The notes under the pieces: generated by a model | What the model saw: the letters and a program-made list of their open reading frames with translations, nothing else | Told to the model about the DNA's origin: nothing | The model's database searches: none | Position numbers and translations under genes: made by a program | Assembly (NCBI GenBank): GCA_905147135.1 | Contig: LR990059.1 | Location: forward strand, 15,895,001 to 15,959,000 | Length of the DNA: 64,000 nt | Origin: Blastobasis lacticolella | Taxonomy: Eukaryota > Arthropoda > Insecta > Lepidoptera > Blastobasidae | Direction: 5' to 3' | Shown here: piece after piece, positions 1-11,195 of the stretch | How the letters are laid out: the number at the start of each line of letters is the position of its first letter | Numbering within the stretch: position 1 is the stretch's first letter

Positions 1-1500
1 TCGAGGGCTTTTAGCGCTGACCAGCGAGGAGTTATGGCCGCCTGGTACCAGCTGCGATCGCAAAGTAATGACTCTTTTAGCAGGAGTAAGGAGGCTAATG
101 TAGCAGGCAGATAGTGTTTCAGATGCCGACGACACAAATTGACTACATTATGTATGCGGATACAGATAGATATCCATCGGGAGATGGCACATTCCAGCCA
201 TCGCAAAAAGCAATGACGGCACTAAATGAACAAAGAAAATGTCATGTCACATCGCAAAGTAAACGCGGACGCGGAAGCAAAAAAATAAAGAATTCCGCCG
301 ACAACGAGGCAATTTTTTGCCGACCCCCGCCGACAATATGGAATAGAATTACAAACGACCAATTCTATTTTTACTTTGTAATTGTAGCACACAGTCCATA
401 AAACGTAGCCGGGGCGCACGCGGCCGGCAAAAATTCCGCCCTGGAAAAAAGGACGTCGCAGAAAAAGGGCTTACTCTTGCGAACGGCGGGAACGCAAGAA
501 GGGTAAAAAAGAATAATGTCCGAATTCGTTGACCCGTCCCGGGCGATCCATCACTCCCCCGGCCATCGCCGCTATCGGACGCGAGTCTCGGACTGCCGAG
601 GATTAGGAACATCTCCCGCTTTTGTCTGTCTGTAATTTCGTGAATAAATAAAAAAGCGCAGTTTTAATGAACCGCCACGGCGCGTCGAGCGCGGATGTAA
701 TCCCCGCGAAAAGCTCAATAAATGATCGGTCGGAAATAGCGCGACGGCCGCGCGAACCGATTGTAATTTACAGTCGGGCGCGGTAATGGCGTCGCATCAG
801 AGAGCAATTTATGCCCTTATAATAAATTCATTAGCCCGTACGGCCGAAGCGCGCCGTACGCGGCGACGGACCGCCGTTCGCCATTCGGGCGCATCCGCGT
901 ATCGGCTGCAGCGACAAAAAGAAAAATTGACATTGCATTTAATGAAAACAAAAAGCGGCGATTGAGTCGTGAAATATAAAAGGGCGCAGCGCGCACCGGG
1001 AATACACAAACGCGGCGACCCGAGCGGATAATATAGTGATTGGAAAAGCGCCTTTTGGCTTGACCACAGGAAATGCGGTGGCCATTTTCTTTAGTCCATT
1101 GCCAAAACAATTTTCCATCTATCCTTCCCCTCCGGTTTTTCCATTTTCCGTCGTCGGCAAACTTGGCTGCGCTCGCATCCGCCGGGGAATTTAGAATTCT
1201 GTGTTTTATGTCGTTCGACTGTTTAGAGTGCGAATCCGGCGCCGCGCAGCTTTGCCGCCGCGCTACTTTGCGCGATTGCTCTCGGCCGCGGCTCGGGCGG
1301 CTCCGGCTTCGCTCGGACGTCTGGCGGCCATTACAATAACGTGATCATTAGATCAAGGACGCGCACTAAATCATAGTTTCCGCGCCCTCCCCGGGGGCCC
1401 GTTATTGCTTCCTGCGCCGCCGGAACCCCGCTCCGCCGGCCCTGTCTCGGTCGTCACAACTTTTTTCCACAACTCCGCCGAAACTCCACCAAGTCCACGT
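1..1500. other. GC-rich, repeat-poor block upstream of hth exon; candidate regulatory DNA
   Basis: No reading frame here resembles a protein. The block is clearly more GC-rich than the rest of the window and contains none of the repeat families seen elsewhere. Between about 640 and 900 it mixes GC-rich stretches with AT-rich homeodomain-type words (for example TTTATGCC and ATTCATTAGC near 808-836). Lying in an hth intron, it could hold conserved enhancers; conservation was not tested. Confidence 0.35.
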
Positions 1501-2409
1501 AAACGATAAAACACGCTTTTGTCGTCCGAAAGGAAACTTTGTCATCAGTTAAAATGTTGGAAATTATTTAAAAGTTTCCATTTTTTGGTTGTTACTTCAC
1601 TTTCCTGTGGAGTTTTATTTTTATTGCCGCGAAAGCAAATTCGGAGTTTAGGTAGAGTTGGCGACTTTACAACTTTCCTGTTGTCCTCGCCGGCTTGTAT
1701 CGCCAATTGATTGTTCTTTAGTTTCTGCGACTGGAACAGTTGGAACTAAACTTTTCATCTCATTTTAACAAGACATGTAAACGAAAACATGTGCCAGATT
1801 CACCTAAAAGAAATTGTCGTCTGGGAAAACTACGTGTTACTCTCTGCACTTCGCTCGTGAAGAACACTGTACCTAACATGGTACAGTTTGTTGGGAAAGT
1901 CGTGAAAAGTCGCTCTCGCAACAATACTGGCTGTCACATCTTACGATAGTGGCGCCTTCAAATTTTTCAAGATTTTCTCGAGAATCATCCTCCTAGTTCC
2001 TCCGCCGCAATCATCTATCAATCTAGTGTCAAAAATCAGGCCTATACTTTGCTCCAAGAACAAATCTATCCCAAAAACCAACAACACACTTTCACAATTG
2101 TCATTATTGCTTACCTCCAACCTCACCTCCCCCCCCCCCTAAAGTCCCCCCCATCCCATAACTCGCCTCAACCTAGCATTGTGTCTCCCAGCCCGTACGC
2201 GAACTCGCTCAATTTTGCCACAAAACCGTTATGGCTTCCGACTGCTATGTATCGACGGGGCCATCCATCGGGCGTAATGGCGTGGGGCCGTTATTGGCGG
2301 ATGTTTCCGCTCCTCCACTGTTATGGTGGCACGCGCCATTGGCTCGGGGACAAACACGACCCACCACTGATTGATATTTGAAGGAGGACGGCTCAAGACT
2401 TAGTAGGTG
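1501..2409. other. Unique intronic sequence, no gene seen
   Basis: Mostly AT-rich sequence without a recognisable gene or repeat. There is an 11-C run at 2129-2139. The part from about 2180 to 2400 is more GC-rich and repeat-free and could be a second small regulatory block. Short frames here are random. Confidence 0.4.
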
Positions 2410-2520
2410 CGCTAGAAAAATTTATTTATTTATTGGAGTACCAACAGCTATATAAAACATAATAAGTAATATATTAGAATCAATAAGCCAATTACAGGTC
2501 CTCGCTAGTAGCATTACATA
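2410..2520 (-). mobile_element. Non-LTR retrotransposon 3' tail
   Basis: An ATTTATTTATT stretch followed by the words for shared tail sequence (GAGTACCAACAGCTATAT, CCAATTACAGGTCCTCGCTAG) is the reverse complement of the tail at about 39615-39715. Two dispersed copies with an (AAAT)n end indicate a 5'-truncated LINE tail. Confidence 0.6.
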
Positions 2521-2595
2521 AAACTATTTCTGAATCCATAAAACTATTTCTGAATCCATATAAAACTATTTCTGAATAAAACTATTTCTGAATCC
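2517..2595. repeat. Four-unit tandem repeat, about 20-bp unit
   Basis: The unit ATAAAACTATTTCTGAATCC occurs four times in a row with small losses in the third and fourth units. It directly abuts the LINE tail to the left. Confidence 0.85.
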
Positions 2596-3384
2596 GAATT
2601 CGGCTTGCCGGTGAAATGACTAGGTAGTTCTTTAAAAATACAATACGATTACGTACGTAAGTTGAGAGAATTCTACACTACGTCATCTACGTTGGCCACT
2701 GGCTATTGCGTCTTCCAAATTAGAGTAGTGTAACATTATTAAATGTCAAATTCAGTTGTCCACTGAGACAGCCAATAATCCCTCTGGTTCCAATGTCGTT
2801 AATCTATTGTGTTTTGGTTGTGAATGGCAATCCCTCTTGCTTGCCCAATCTCCCCATAGATATTACACTAGGTATCATCTGAATCGTAGGTCTCAAACCG
2901 CTGGTCACATAGTATAAAAAGATTAGCTTAATGAGCAGATGAGCCTATGAAGCCTATTCATTTGTTAAATGTTAGGGCGATTTGCCATCGCGAATTCGAA
3001 ATTCGAGTAAGGCGAGTAAGATCCGTTGTCAAAATATCTCGCGCTATTGGCCAGAATCAAACGCTCAAGTTGACAGTTGGATTACAGCCAATAGGACGGC
3101 GTTAATTTGACACTGACAAGACCTTACTTGACAGTGGTGCCCACTAGTGAGCACAAAAACAGTTGCCCTCCGTGCGCTCAGAGCACTGCTGTTTCATATT
3201 TGAAATATAACTGAGACTCTGTGCCTTGATAGGAATGTAGAATGTCATCGAAATAAGGTGTTACAACAGTTACTGATTAGAATTTTTTGTCATATAATGG
3301 ATCAAAATGGATGTTGTTGCATAATTATATGTGTTTTTTTCTTTGTTTTAAGTTTTCATTGTTAAATAATAAAAACCACTAGTT
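2596..3384. other. Unique intronic sequence, nothing recognised
   Basis: AT-rich sequence without gene, RNA or known repeat. A direct pair of short related words (AATTCGAAATTCGAGTAAGGCG) at about 2993-3014 is the only visible structure. Confidence 0.4.
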
Positions 3385-3690
3385 TAACGCCCTCCAACCT
3401 CCCCACGCCTTACACCGCCCTTTAAACTTTCCACTCCCCACACCGCCCTCCAACCTTTCCATACCACACGCAGCTTTCCAACCAACTTCCCACTCTCCAC
3501 ACACCAGCTCCTCATTCCACACACCGCTCTCCAACCATCTCCCCACTCCCCACATGGCCTTCCAATCTCCCCACATCCATACCTCCAACCTCGCGCTCCC
3601 TACTTTGCCCTCTATACTCCCCACTCCTCGACTCCCCAATCGCGCCTCCCCCAATCCCCCAACAGCAGTCCTAACTAACCGATCAGTATT
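3385..3690 (+). repeat. Long C/T-rich minisatellite-like tract ahead of the hth terminal exon
   Basis: About 300 bases consist almost only of C, T and A. Degenerate units of about 30 bases are built on CCACACACCGCCCTCCAACC and CTCCCCACTCCCC. It ends at the acceptor of the hth exon, so it forms an extreme polypyrimidine region in front of a terminal exon. Antisense frames (Gly/Trp-rich) are artefacts of this composition. Confidence 0.75.
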
Positions 3691-3701
3691 CTACCCGGCA
3701 G

Positions 3702-3856
3702 TGTTCCCGCACGCAGGCCCCAGCGGCGCGTACAGTCCTGAGGCGACGATGGGCTACATGATGGACGGCCAGCAAATGATGCACCGGCCCCCAGCCGACG
3801 CGGCCTTCCACCAGGGCTACCATTACCCGGCGGAGTACTACGGCCACCACCTCTAA
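3702..3856 (+). CDS. hth: Homothorax (Meis/TALE homeobox) C-terminal coding exon
   Basis: The exon encodes the end of homothorax, the insect Meis-family TALE homeodomain protein that binds Extradenticle, drives it into the nucleus and acts as a Hox cofactor. The residues GPSGAYSPEATMGYMMDGQQ, then MMHRPP, FHQGYHYPAEYYG and a terminal HL match the conserved Hth tail; the homeodomain exons lie upstream of the window. The acceptor is CAG at 3699-3701. A phase-1 join would give Ala-Val after the conserved post-homeodomain segment, as in Meis proteins. Stop TAA is at 3854-3856, and a consensus donor GTGAGT begins at 3878, only 21 bases after the stop, so the exon probably runs to 3877 with an intron in the 3' UTR. 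Two other CAGs nearby (3684-3686 and 3712-3714) are less likely acceptors. Confidence 0.9.
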
Positions 3857-3877
3857 TGCCGCGTGACCAATGTACAT

Positions 3878-4617
3878 GTGAGTACCTGGTTCTCTTTTTT
3901 TCCTTCTCAACAGTACAGTGTGGAAAAATGAGAGAGAGGCCTTTGCCCTGCAGTGGGACACCGACGGCTCCAAAAAAAAGTAAAGTTTTACCAACTTATC
4001 TGATCCGGTGGCCAAAAATGAAACTAGAAAAATAGCGCGCTTCGTTTTGAAATGTATTCGAACTGACATATCGATATCGAACCCCAGCGCCGCCCGACAC
4101 AGATAAGTTTGTAAACTAAAGCATTCAGTTCATACTAATGGTCTATGGAAGACTTCCATATGGTAGGGGAGGTCTTCCACAAATATTTTCATTAAATTGA
4201 CCAAGGTCTTCTGCTAGGACTATGAAACTGGTTGAACAGTTCGGGAGCCGACTGCAAGTTTCAGTCCTCAAAACGTGGACAGGCTGCATTGGCGCTAATT
4301 GGAGGAGGCCTAAGCTATATCCAGCAGTGAACTAGCATAAGCTGATAAATGAATGAACACTCGTAAACATGTAGATTATTGCAAGTAATTCTAATCCTTT
4401 AACTACCAATGGAATTACAACAAAAGAAAACTATTTTGTTTGTTTTGGGAATACATCTAGCGTTTTACTTAAGGAAAATCCCTCCAAAATGGATCCCCAA
4501 TTTCAGGACATCTTAATATTAATTAATATTATAGTTAGATATAATATTAGCAATATTTCAGTTAGATATAATAGCACGTATAATCGATCGACTAACGCCA
4601 CCGTCTCTGTGTTCCAG
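3878..4617 (+). other. Putative hth intron after the stop codon
   Basis: It begins GTGAGT and ends TTCCAG. It carries remnants of LINE tails: CCTTTGCCCTGCAGTGGGAC near 3941-3960 and ATTGGAGGAGGCCTAAGC near 4297-4315, followed by a CAGCAGTGAAC word. No coding signal. Confidence 0.55.
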
Positions 4618-4700
4618 ATATGAATTTCAATGCTGAGCCACCGGCGCCGGCGCCGCGCGCGCCGCTGCACCCACAGGAGAACGATGCTACATGTACATAA
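4618..4700 (+). CDS. hth: Possible alternative terminal coding exon of hth, or 3'-UTR exon
   Basis: A GC-rich exon-like block follows a good acceptor (TTCCAG at 4612-4617). If the upstream homeodomain exon (phase 1) skips 3702-3877 and joins here, the frame stays open for 27 residues: Asp, then MNFNAEPPAPAPRAPLHPQE and a short NDATCT end, with stop TAA at 4698-4700. If exon 3702-3877 is included, this block is 3' UTR. Both products are splice-phase compatible. Vertebrate Meis genes are known for alternative C-termini, which makes the first reading plausible. I do not recognise this peptide from a known Hth isoform. Confidence 0.4.
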
Positions 4701-4852
4701 ACGCGACACATTTTGTAATATTTGAAACAGTATACGATCTCCTAAATTAAGATTAAAGTCAACTCTAATGTTTAAATTAAATGTAAATGTAAAAAACGCG
4801 AAGTGACACCCCGGACGCTGTAATATACCTTGGTGCATTCACCTGATTTATA

Positions 4853-4858
4853 AATAAA
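4853..4858 (+). terminator. Candidate polyadenylation signal AATAAA
   Basis: An AATAAA hexamer lies about 150 bases after the 4700 stop, within AT-rich sequence. Further hexamers follow downstream, so this would be the most proximal of several possible hth 3' ends. Confidence 0.35.
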
Positions 4859-6002
4859 TGAAGTAATTAATTAATTAATTGAAAACAAAAACGGTTTTAT
4901 CACTCGGAACAATAGGAGCAAGGTTGATGAAGAAAGTAACAATAAAAAAGGTTTGATAGTTAACGTATAAATATTTATAGCTAATCGTGTATTGTTATTA
5001 CGTAAATATAAATAAATAATTGATTAGTTGTAAGTTGTAACTATCACTGGAAGTACTAGGGTCGCAGAGGACAGGATGGTAATAGAAAATTTGACTTTTT
5101 TTGTAAAGGAGTTGTGTATGTAATAGGTTTTATAGGTTTTTGACTACTTTTTTGTGGAGAGCATGGGGATTGCAGTTGAGGCGACAACGGCTGCTCACGA
5201 AACAACACTGTATATTATATTGTATTCAATTTCGGAGCTGTGCTCCTGGCCTATAATATAATGTCAGTGTCTATTGCGGTCTCGCTCGCAATTGCTTGGT
5301 GTGAAAGAGACAACTGTACCCGCGAGTCCGCGATGTCGCTGGCCTTCCGAGCCCCACTGCACTCCCCGGCATTCTACGCCATCGCCATTCGCTGTAAACT
5401 GTAAAAACTAATTACGTTTCGACCGTTTGCGTCTGTTACCTACAAACTAATTTATTCATTAACTATTATATTTTTATGGTCAAGCTCAAGTCGTACTTCT
5501 AAACGAATGTCAATTTAATATATAATCTTTATACATAGCTCCATGTCAGCGCTGTCGTTTCGTACATTTTTTGTTACAGGTCCAAATACATATCTTCAAA
5601 TATATATTTATATTTACTTAATTATTGTAATGATATTTGTGAATCTGATATCATCGTTCCACCTTTGCCTTGGTGTTCAATGACGTAGCACAATTTGTAA
5701 CCAATGTATACGAGCAAGAAATGATATTTTACGAGGTTTAAAGAAAAGAGATTTTTAGGTCTATTTTATCTTGGGAATATCTGGTGGCAAGTCTTAAAGG
5801 GAACAGACATAAGTCGCAGGTTGAGTTAAAAGTTTAAAGACTTTTTTTACATGTAAATCATCACACATAATATCTGGTTTGGTCACTACCACCAGCCAAA
5901 ACCGAACCACTGTTCGAGAATTCGGAAGTGACGGTAGTCGACGAATCTGAAAGAGGGTAGACCGATATCTCGGTCCTTATGCTCTTCTTACACCTGAATA
6001 AA
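4859..6002 (+). other. AT-rich, repeat-poor sequence; possible long hth 3' UTR
   Basis: No protein frame and no dispersed repeat recognised. The stretch is rich in TGTAAATA-type words and AATAAA hexamers, compatible with an extended 3' UTR of hth. An insert of higher GC lies at about 5270-5390. Transcript data would be needed to place the end. Confidence 0.35.
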
Positions 6003-6345
6003 TTCAATCTACTAAATTTTGAAGCAAAATGCGTGAGAGCAAGTCAAAGAGCAATGCATTGCTCATAAAATAAGGTCCCTTTTTAACGCCGTATCACCAT
6101 TTATACCATGTTTTGCGTCACTCGTCTTTTCATAAGGCGTGATATAAAAATGGACCTTAGTTTATAAGAAAAAAAGAAAGAAAGAACTTTTATTAACACA
6201 AACAACAACACCACAACATTTTAAAACAATAAACAAAGAGACATATAAAAAATAATACAATTATTACAACATAAAATACACGGGAAGACTACACAGTATA
6301 TACCTACTTCACGTCTCTCACGCTTTATGCTACTGAATTTAGACG
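6003..6345. mobile_element. Foldback MITE, family F copy 1, with a retrotransposon tail inside
   Basis: The left arm at about 6015-6075 (AGCAAAATGCGTGAGAGCAA) is mirrored by the right arm at about 6310-6345 (CTCTCACGCTTTATGCTACT). An inner complementary pair is ATAAGGTCC near 6069-6077 against GGACCTTAG near 6151-6159. An A-rich/AACTTTTATTAAC segment from about 6166 looks like a retrotransposon 3' end inserted inside. The same arms occur at 56.83-57.52 and 58.51-58.71 kb. Confidence 0.7.
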
Positions 6346-6514
6346 AGTGGAATTCAGCCAAATGTAATAAGCGTATGAGAGTAATCGTCGGATCGGAAAG
6401 GGTGTACTCGTGAGTACTCGTGACCATGGTACGCGAAACCGCTATCGAGATAAAGCCTGGCAAGAAATATATGAGGGTCTGCCAAAAGTGTCAAGGAAGA
6501 AAGAAATTGCTGAT

Positions 6515-6639
6515 ATAACTAGTGTCATGTAAGAAGAGACTTGGCGGGTCACGTGGTTCGACTTGCGCAGTGGACGATTACCTGCGCGAAATCCCCTCTA
6601 GTGCCATTTGACAAGTCTCTTGTTTCGTGACGCAGATTA
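6515..6639. mobile_element. Short inverted-repeat MITE, family M copy 1
   Basis: Inner inverted repeats AAGAGACTTG (6534-6543) and CAAGTCTCTT (6612-6621) are perfect. Outer arms ATAACTAGTGTCA and GTGACGCAGATTAT extend the symmetry imperfectly. A second copy in the opposite orientation lies at 29455-29584. Confidence 0.75.
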
Positions 6640-8214
6640 TAATTGTCGTAAGAAATGAGTTTTAAAAAGATCCGCAATATGGCGGCACCTCATATGTTCT
6701 TGATTAGGCTTTACAAATATGTATTTATTTATATGTATGATGATTTATGTGTATTGAAATAAAGGGTTGCGATTAACACTAAAAAAACTTATGAGGATAA
6801 TTGTAAGATATTTATTTCAATCGGTAGAGCCCAGATTGTTTTGTCTGTACAAGTTTCATGTGATTTATCACGACTGATAGAATTGTGAGCTTCTTCCTAG
6901 AATTATCGATCATTTTATCGGTGTTCCGTGGCTTCAATTTGATTATGTGTAATAGTTTGTTGTCTAATATGTCTAATAAAAACCGAAGTACCTTTTACGT
7001 TTGAGGATTTTGCACCAATATTTATAAATACCTTCTATATATTGAACAAAAGTATACGAATGATGGGACTTAGGAAACCGTATACGATGACGCATCCACG
7101 GGACACATTTCAATATATAATTATATTATTATTATATAAATAATAATATATAATACTATTTCCATGAGAATTCGTTATCCGTAATGCAATGCATTGCAGC
7201 CTTAACCATGTATACGAACGGAGATATATGTCATATTGGTATAACTATGGTATACTTCGGCTCTTGTGACGGTGGGGAAAGCTTTACATTATATATAACC
7301 TATATATTATATAGGATTATATACCACCGCGATGTCTTGTGAAGTGATCGCGACGTCAGTTTTGCGGAAGAACTCGTCATTATTGTAGGAAATATTGTTT
7401 TAATACATACCATAATTAATATAAATAATATGATGACCTCTATAATATTTAGATACAATCTTTGTCTATTTCATTATTTATAAGTATAAAAAAATTTCTT
7501 GCAATTTTTTTTTGTTCCTGGATCTTCCGCAAAATTACGTCGCAGTTTAACTAGTTTCTCATTTTAGAAAATGGTTTGTTAACTTTTGTAAATATATCAT
7601 CAAATTATACATATATTATATAGTAACGTCATTTGCTTTGTATTATACTGTTTCATTTCCAATGCACTCTCAGTATTAGTTTAGTTATCAGATTATGAAA
7701 AAGAACTTAGTTTCAAACCAGACTTTGTTGATATTTCCTTAAAATTATTGTTGTCTACATTGCGTGTAATATATTTTTTATTAAGAGGAAAATCTTAAAT
7801 AGTAGTTGTTAGCCATTAATGTATTAATTGAAGAATTTTATTTTGATTTTTCTCTTTATTATATTATATAATATGTATATGTACATTATACATAATGATT
7901 TCGAAAGTCATCAAGTTGATGTAAATATAGAATTACTAAAACGTTCATTGTTCGTCTCTCAGCAGTACATTTCAATTATAGGATCGGGATCGAGATGGAA
8001 AAAAGTTAATTATATATTTGTATTGTATAATTTCGGCGAGGTATACATTATATACGAATAGTGAACTGGTTTATATTATATATATAGTTAACACCTGAGC
8101 TGACGGGACGACGCGGAGACAGGCGGAACTGTGTCGGCATTATAAATGCTACGATTGTGTAAAAAATATTAAAACCTAAAAAAAACTACCTTGTTTAATT
8201 TCAAAAACTCTGCG
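6640..8214. other. AT-rich sequence with local palindromes, no gene seen
   Basis: Contains AT palindromes near 7110-7160 and 7285-7325 and several AATAAA hexamers. A frame at 7828-8061 opens with a TTG and encodes an Ile/Tyr-rich string typical of translated AT-rich DNA, so I do not call it. It could still belong to a long hth 3' UTR. Confidence 0.4.
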
Positions 8215-8440
8215 CTACAGAACACCACACATGATACATAAAAAAATCATGGTTACACATTCAGGCGACTGAATGTATACGTTTCCTCACGATGTTTACC
8301 CTCACCGTAAGAGCATATGTTAGTGCTCAAGTGAATACTTTAGGTTCATAAGGTCCACTATATCAAAACGTCCACTGCACGACTGTATAAAAACGGTCTG
8401 CTCTACAGAAAGGTCCACCATTCCAAGTATATAATAAATA
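8215..8440 (-). mobile_element. SINE family A fragment with embedded short tandem motif
   Basis: 8250-8335 matches the SINE-A body (ATCATGGTTACACATTCAGG, then CCTCACCGTAAGAGCAT). It is followed at 8351-8425 by degenerate 18-22-base units built on GTCCACTGTATCAAAA. Confidence 0.7.
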
Positions 8441-8454
8441 AATTTAATCATCTA

Positions 8455-8902
8455 GACGTTGATGTCCCGGTTGTACTGACGCACATGAGGGCCTGGGGTC
8501 CGCCTTGACCATGAGACAGGTTTTTGACAGATCTGATAATTACAGTCTAGTGACTGCCAACTGACCTCCGTGACCCTGCTGCCAGGGGAAGCTGACCAGA
8601 TTGGATCATGGTTACACATTCAGTCGCCTGAATGTGTAGGTTTCATCACGATGTTATCCCTCACATTTACGTTTACATTTACTAACCGTAAGAGCATCGG
8701 TTAGCATTCAACTAATGTACATGTACCCTAGGAAAAGTCTAATCTATCAAAATGTCCACTGTATCGAAATTACCACCCTACCGCTATATCTTATGTCGTA
8801 TTGCCTACTGTACCGAACTGTAATATACTTAACTCGGAGAAAGTCATTGGCTCTCGCTTACGAGTCGGATACGCTAGCCATTAGACCACCGGCGCTCCGG
8901 CT
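8455..8902 (-). mobile_element. SINE family A, near full length, interrupted by tandem motif
   Basis: The reverse complement reads tRNA-like head (8835-8902, degenerate), body, then tail with GGGACATCAACGTC. 8750-8830 is not part of the family and holds the same GTCCACTGTATCGAAA-type units seen at 8351-8425. Family A is headed by a tRNA-like A box (GTGGCCGAGTGGTTA) and B box (GGTTCGAATCCC), which are RNA polymerase III promoters. Confidence 0.8.
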
Positions 8903-8929
8903 TATACTTAACTAGTGTACATCTACTTT

Positions 8930-9020
8930 GCCCTACCTACCCTTTTTTGCTTATAAATCTTCCTCTTGAATTACTCTATCTAATGTTGAAAACCGCATTA
9001 AAATCCTTTGCGTAGTTTAA
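8930..9020. mobile_element. MITE family I fragment
   Basis: TATAAATCTTCCTCTTGAAT followed by AAAACCGCATTAAAATCC and GCGTAGTTT is the reverse complement of sequence at about 16215-16290. A related copy is at 46.66-46.78 kb. Confidence 0.55.
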
Positions 9021-9270
9021 AGAAAGAAAGAAAGAAATAAATAAAATATTTATTACAAAGGACGCCACGACATAATAATTTACATTTAACAGATCTAAGC
9101 GTACATAGGGACAGACGGTAGGAAGCGATGGAGTAAAACATGGAATTCTTCAAGAAAGGGGTGAAACGGTTTTTACGGGGTCGGCAACGCGTAGGTCCAT
9201 AGGCTGAGATGACTGCCTACCATCAGGCAGGCCGTAAGCTAGTTTGCTACCTAGGTGGTAAAAAAAATCA
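9021..9270 (-). mobile_element. Retrotransposon 3' tails, including family E copy
   Basis: An (AAAG)n/AAATAAATAAAAT stretch is followed at 9115-9265 by a reverse copy of family E (word GTCCATAGGCTGAGATGACT, then CAGGCAGGCCGTAAGCTAG). Family E recurs at 23.9, 26.8, 43.4 and 61.8 kb. Confidence 0.65.
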
Positions 9271-9893
9271 ATGTACAAACATAGATATACGAATATCTAA
9301 TTACATAATACCTCGCCAGTGAAACCAGCCCTTTCAACACAACATAACACATTCACAAACGGTGCCATAAAAACGTCACCAAATGTAAACATTACTCATT
9401 CATATCCAATCCTATGGAGCAAATATATATCGGGCGGGTCGAACCAACTTCCAAGGTGTTTGCGCCAACTGCCGGTAACTTCGCGAAGTTGTTTACTGAA
9501 CTTCTCTTCGGTTCGGCGCCTCTGAAGGCTGTTGATGGGGCTTGCAGAATAACAGGGTAAAACTACGGTGATTTAGAAGATTGCGTTCGGTATGGTGTAG
9601 GTGGAAATCGACGGTGCTTGCTGCGTGTTGTTTGAAGAGTGACATCCATATTTAGTTGCTAAAAGGTCTTACAGTGCATGCGAACGCGCAGGATTTCGAC
9701 TTACAATACTTGAGTGACGATCGGAGCTATGCGTCTGTCAAAATTAACGCATCGCCAAAGAAATTTTAAGTATTCTTGCTAGGGTAGAGAGCAAGATTTA
9801 CCAACAATAGAACCGTATACTCTGGCCGTATTGAAAGCAGCGCGATCAGTTAGAAAATAATGACAATAACGCATAGTAACGCATCTTTACCTA
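9271..9893. other. No gene or known repeat seen
   Basis: Mixed composition. The part at about 9420-9660 is moderately GC-rich. No convincing codon structure in any frame. Confidence 0.35.
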
Positions 9894-10038
9894 CTTAGGC
9901 TGGATTCGACCATATTTTTATTGTGGGGTTAACACTAATTCATAAAATAAAATGACAATTTTCTATGGCGTTTTGACATATTAATCTCAGCGTAGGCGTT
10001 TAACCTGGAATAAATATCTTGGTCGAATCGAGCCTAAG
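9894..10038. mobile_element. Foldback MITE, about 145 bp
   Basis: Terminal inverted repeats CTTAGGCTGGATTCGACCA at 9894-9912 and TGGTCGAATCGAGCCTAAG at 10020-10038 differ at one position. The interior has no coding capacity. Confidence 0.8.
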
Positions 10039-10189
10039 ACAAGTATTGTTTGTAAGACCCTGAGTAATATAGTGAGTGTTTGCCCTACCTTCATGCTTTA
10101 ACAGGGCAATATTCATCCGATTTATGTTATGATGACGACACCATAATTGTTACGATGGCGAAAATAAGATTTCTCTAATACATACTTTA

Positions 10190-10600
10190 TTTTAGAACAA
10201 TGACGCCCGATTTCACCATAGTCCCTTTAAGTTTTTAACTCCCGATGTAAAAGAGGGCTGTTATTAGTTTGACGTGTGTATCTGTGGCTTTGTGTATCTG
10301 TCTGTGGCATCGTGTGCCCAAACGGATGGGCCGATTTGGATGCGGTTTTCTCTATTTGGAAGCAGTTCAATCGCGTTAGTTCTAAGCTTGTTTAATTAAA
10401 ATCTGTTTTGTGGTTAAGAAAATATTGTTTAAGTAAACTTTATCGGGGGTTATCCGACTTTTTCTCGTTTAGATTATACGGCTTTTAACTATAGAAGTAA
10501 TAGCTGTTAAAATATATTTTTCTAGAGCTATCTATAGATAATACGTGAAACCGCTCTAGAAGCGAAAAATAAGGAAATCTGGCATTAGAAAACGTATTAG
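10190..10600. repeat. Probable dispersed transposon-derived repeat
   Basis: The string ACGGATGGGCCGATTTGGAT and surrounding text (GTGTGTATCTGTGGC repeats) have the look of a moderately repeated insect transposon segment. There is no second copy in this window, so the call is by style and recollection only. Confidence 0.35.
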
Positions 10601-11195
10601 ATTAGACAAACACAAGACCATCTTCTATTACAACTAATTAAAATACCGCCCGCACACAAATCACGAAGCAAAACAATAATAAAATGCCAATAAAACGGTA
10701 GTAACAATAGCCTGCGAGTACCAGGGCAGCATGAACGAAAGCCGGTGCCCCCGTAGAGGGTCTACGCCGTAGCGGCGTAGCGGGCGGGGCCAAAATGGCA
10801 CCCGACAGTGAGTAATTGCAGCCTGCGACGAGTCCGGTGACGCGTGCCAGGGCTGCCCACCGATAGACTATGATTTATAGGAATATCGGAATATTGGACC
10901 GACCGAAATCGTTTGTTGACAAATTCTGTCGGTACGGCATTACTGGGGCGTAGGTACTTAGTGGTAAAAGGATGGTTCGTTGTTGGCGCGCGATGTTTTG
11001 GTTGTAGTGTCGAAAACACGAATAAAAATGTGTCATTAATGGCATCTAATTCTTCAAAATTTTAAACTTAGTAAAGTTAGGCAGTTACCTATGCAGAGAG
11101 TCAGAGGCCAAGATCCACTTCGAGTCGCTGAATCAGCGAAGTAAGTAAGTAAGTAAAACAGAGAGATAAAAAAGTAGTAAAGCAAACGAAAGAAT
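10601..11195. other. No gene recognised; GC-richer patch at 10.72-11.03 kb
   Basis: A GC-rich patch with CTACGCCGTAGCGGCGTAGC near 10763-10782 (short hairpin) lacks codon structure. An AAGT tetranucleotide run sits near 11138-11155. Confidence 0.35.

Noticed and set aside
3379..3654. Gly/Trp-rich antisense frame
   Set aside because: Direct product of the C/T-rich minisatellite on the other strand.
3683..4069. 128-codon antisense frame over the hth exon
   Set aside because: Shadow of the hth coding exon.
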